This document shows, piece by piece, positions 25,043 to 25,178 of a DNA stretch of 25,178 bases (its first letter is position 1; each line of letters begins with the position of its first letter). Both the position numbers and the translations under genes were made by a program. The stretch spans positions 1 through 25,178 of the forward strand of contig DOVB01000058.1 in the NCBI GenBank assembly GCA_003520285.1. The letters are read 5' to 3'. The DNA comes from Halieaceae bacterium. GTDB taxonomy: Bacteria; Pseudomonadota; Gammaproteobacteria; Pseudomonadales; Halieaceae. A model generated the notes under the pieces. That model had not been told where the DNA came from. It worked only from the letters and a program-made list of their open reading frames with translations, and ran no database searches.

Positions 25043-25178
25043 ACAATACGTGGCTCGAGAATAAGAATAAAAATAAGCCAGCTTTAGAAAAGGCGTTATC
25101 ACCAGATAAAATTAGTGGGCGAGGACCTCGCAATCGACTTTTACAAGGCGCACTGTGAGGGGTGTTGGCGATGACGAC
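25043..25178. other. Window end, no complete gene
   Basis: No terminator hairpin is visible after the last SDR. One + frame reads KISGRGPRNRLLQGAL before a TGA, faintly like the start of a TetR regulator, but it has no start codon or ribosome site. An ATG at 25170 may begin the next gene. Confidence 0.3.

Overview
The window carries a catabolic accessory region from a Gram-negative bacterium. A signal-peptide-bearing TonB-dependent receptor and a lipoprotein indicate an outer membrane. Moderate GC and the gene families point to an aerobic, probably marine, gammaproteobacterium, but that placement is inference. No rRNA, tRNA or CRISPR array was seen.

Left part (1-8035). The window opens inside an acyl-CoA synthetase that ends at a clear intrinsic terminator. 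Next come a steroid delta-5-isomerase (KSI) with all three catalytic residues and, just upstream of it, the decayed tail of an amidohydrolase-like gene. An SRPBCC protein, a SnoaL/NTF2-like protein and a TonB-dependent receptor follow; the receptor has a terminator and a striking nested palindrome upstream. A two-gene operon then encodes an SDR closely resembling the 3beta/17beta-hydroxysteroid dehydrogenase of Comamonas, followed by an SCP2 sterol-carrier protein. KSI, the 3beta-HSD-like SDR, SCP2 and a KshA-like Rieske oxygenase further right make steroid or sterol-like breakdown the most economical reading.

Middle part (8300-16500). A broken IS5-type transposase lies directly before a GC-richer + strand cluster (cluster A): cytochrome P450, a decayed Rieske oxygenase paralogue, an acetoacetate-decarboxylase-like protein (ADC), about 1 kb of decayed coding DNA, an SDR starting at GTG, a possible IS91-type remnant and a DUF3604 lipoprotein.

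Right part (16700-25042). Leftward genes encode an acyl-CoA synthetase, an enoyl-CoA hydratase-like protein and a TetR regulator. Divergent from the regulator is cluster B: a decayed ADC, an SDR, an intact Rieske oxygenase, an amidohydrolase and a second SDR without the usual catalytic Tyr. Spacing in cluster B is tight (about 10 bp gaps and a 4 bp overlap), so it is probably one transcript.

The main observation is that clusters A and B are diverged copies of a Rieske/ADC/SDR cassette that have decayed reciprocally. Cluster A keeps the ADC with its lysine but has a ligand-less Rieske protein. Cluster B keeps a complete Rieske protein but has an ADC with two in-frame stops, a frameshift and no lysine. 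Together they may supply one working set. No dedicated ferredoxin or reductase for the Rieske enzyme or the P450 is present in the window.
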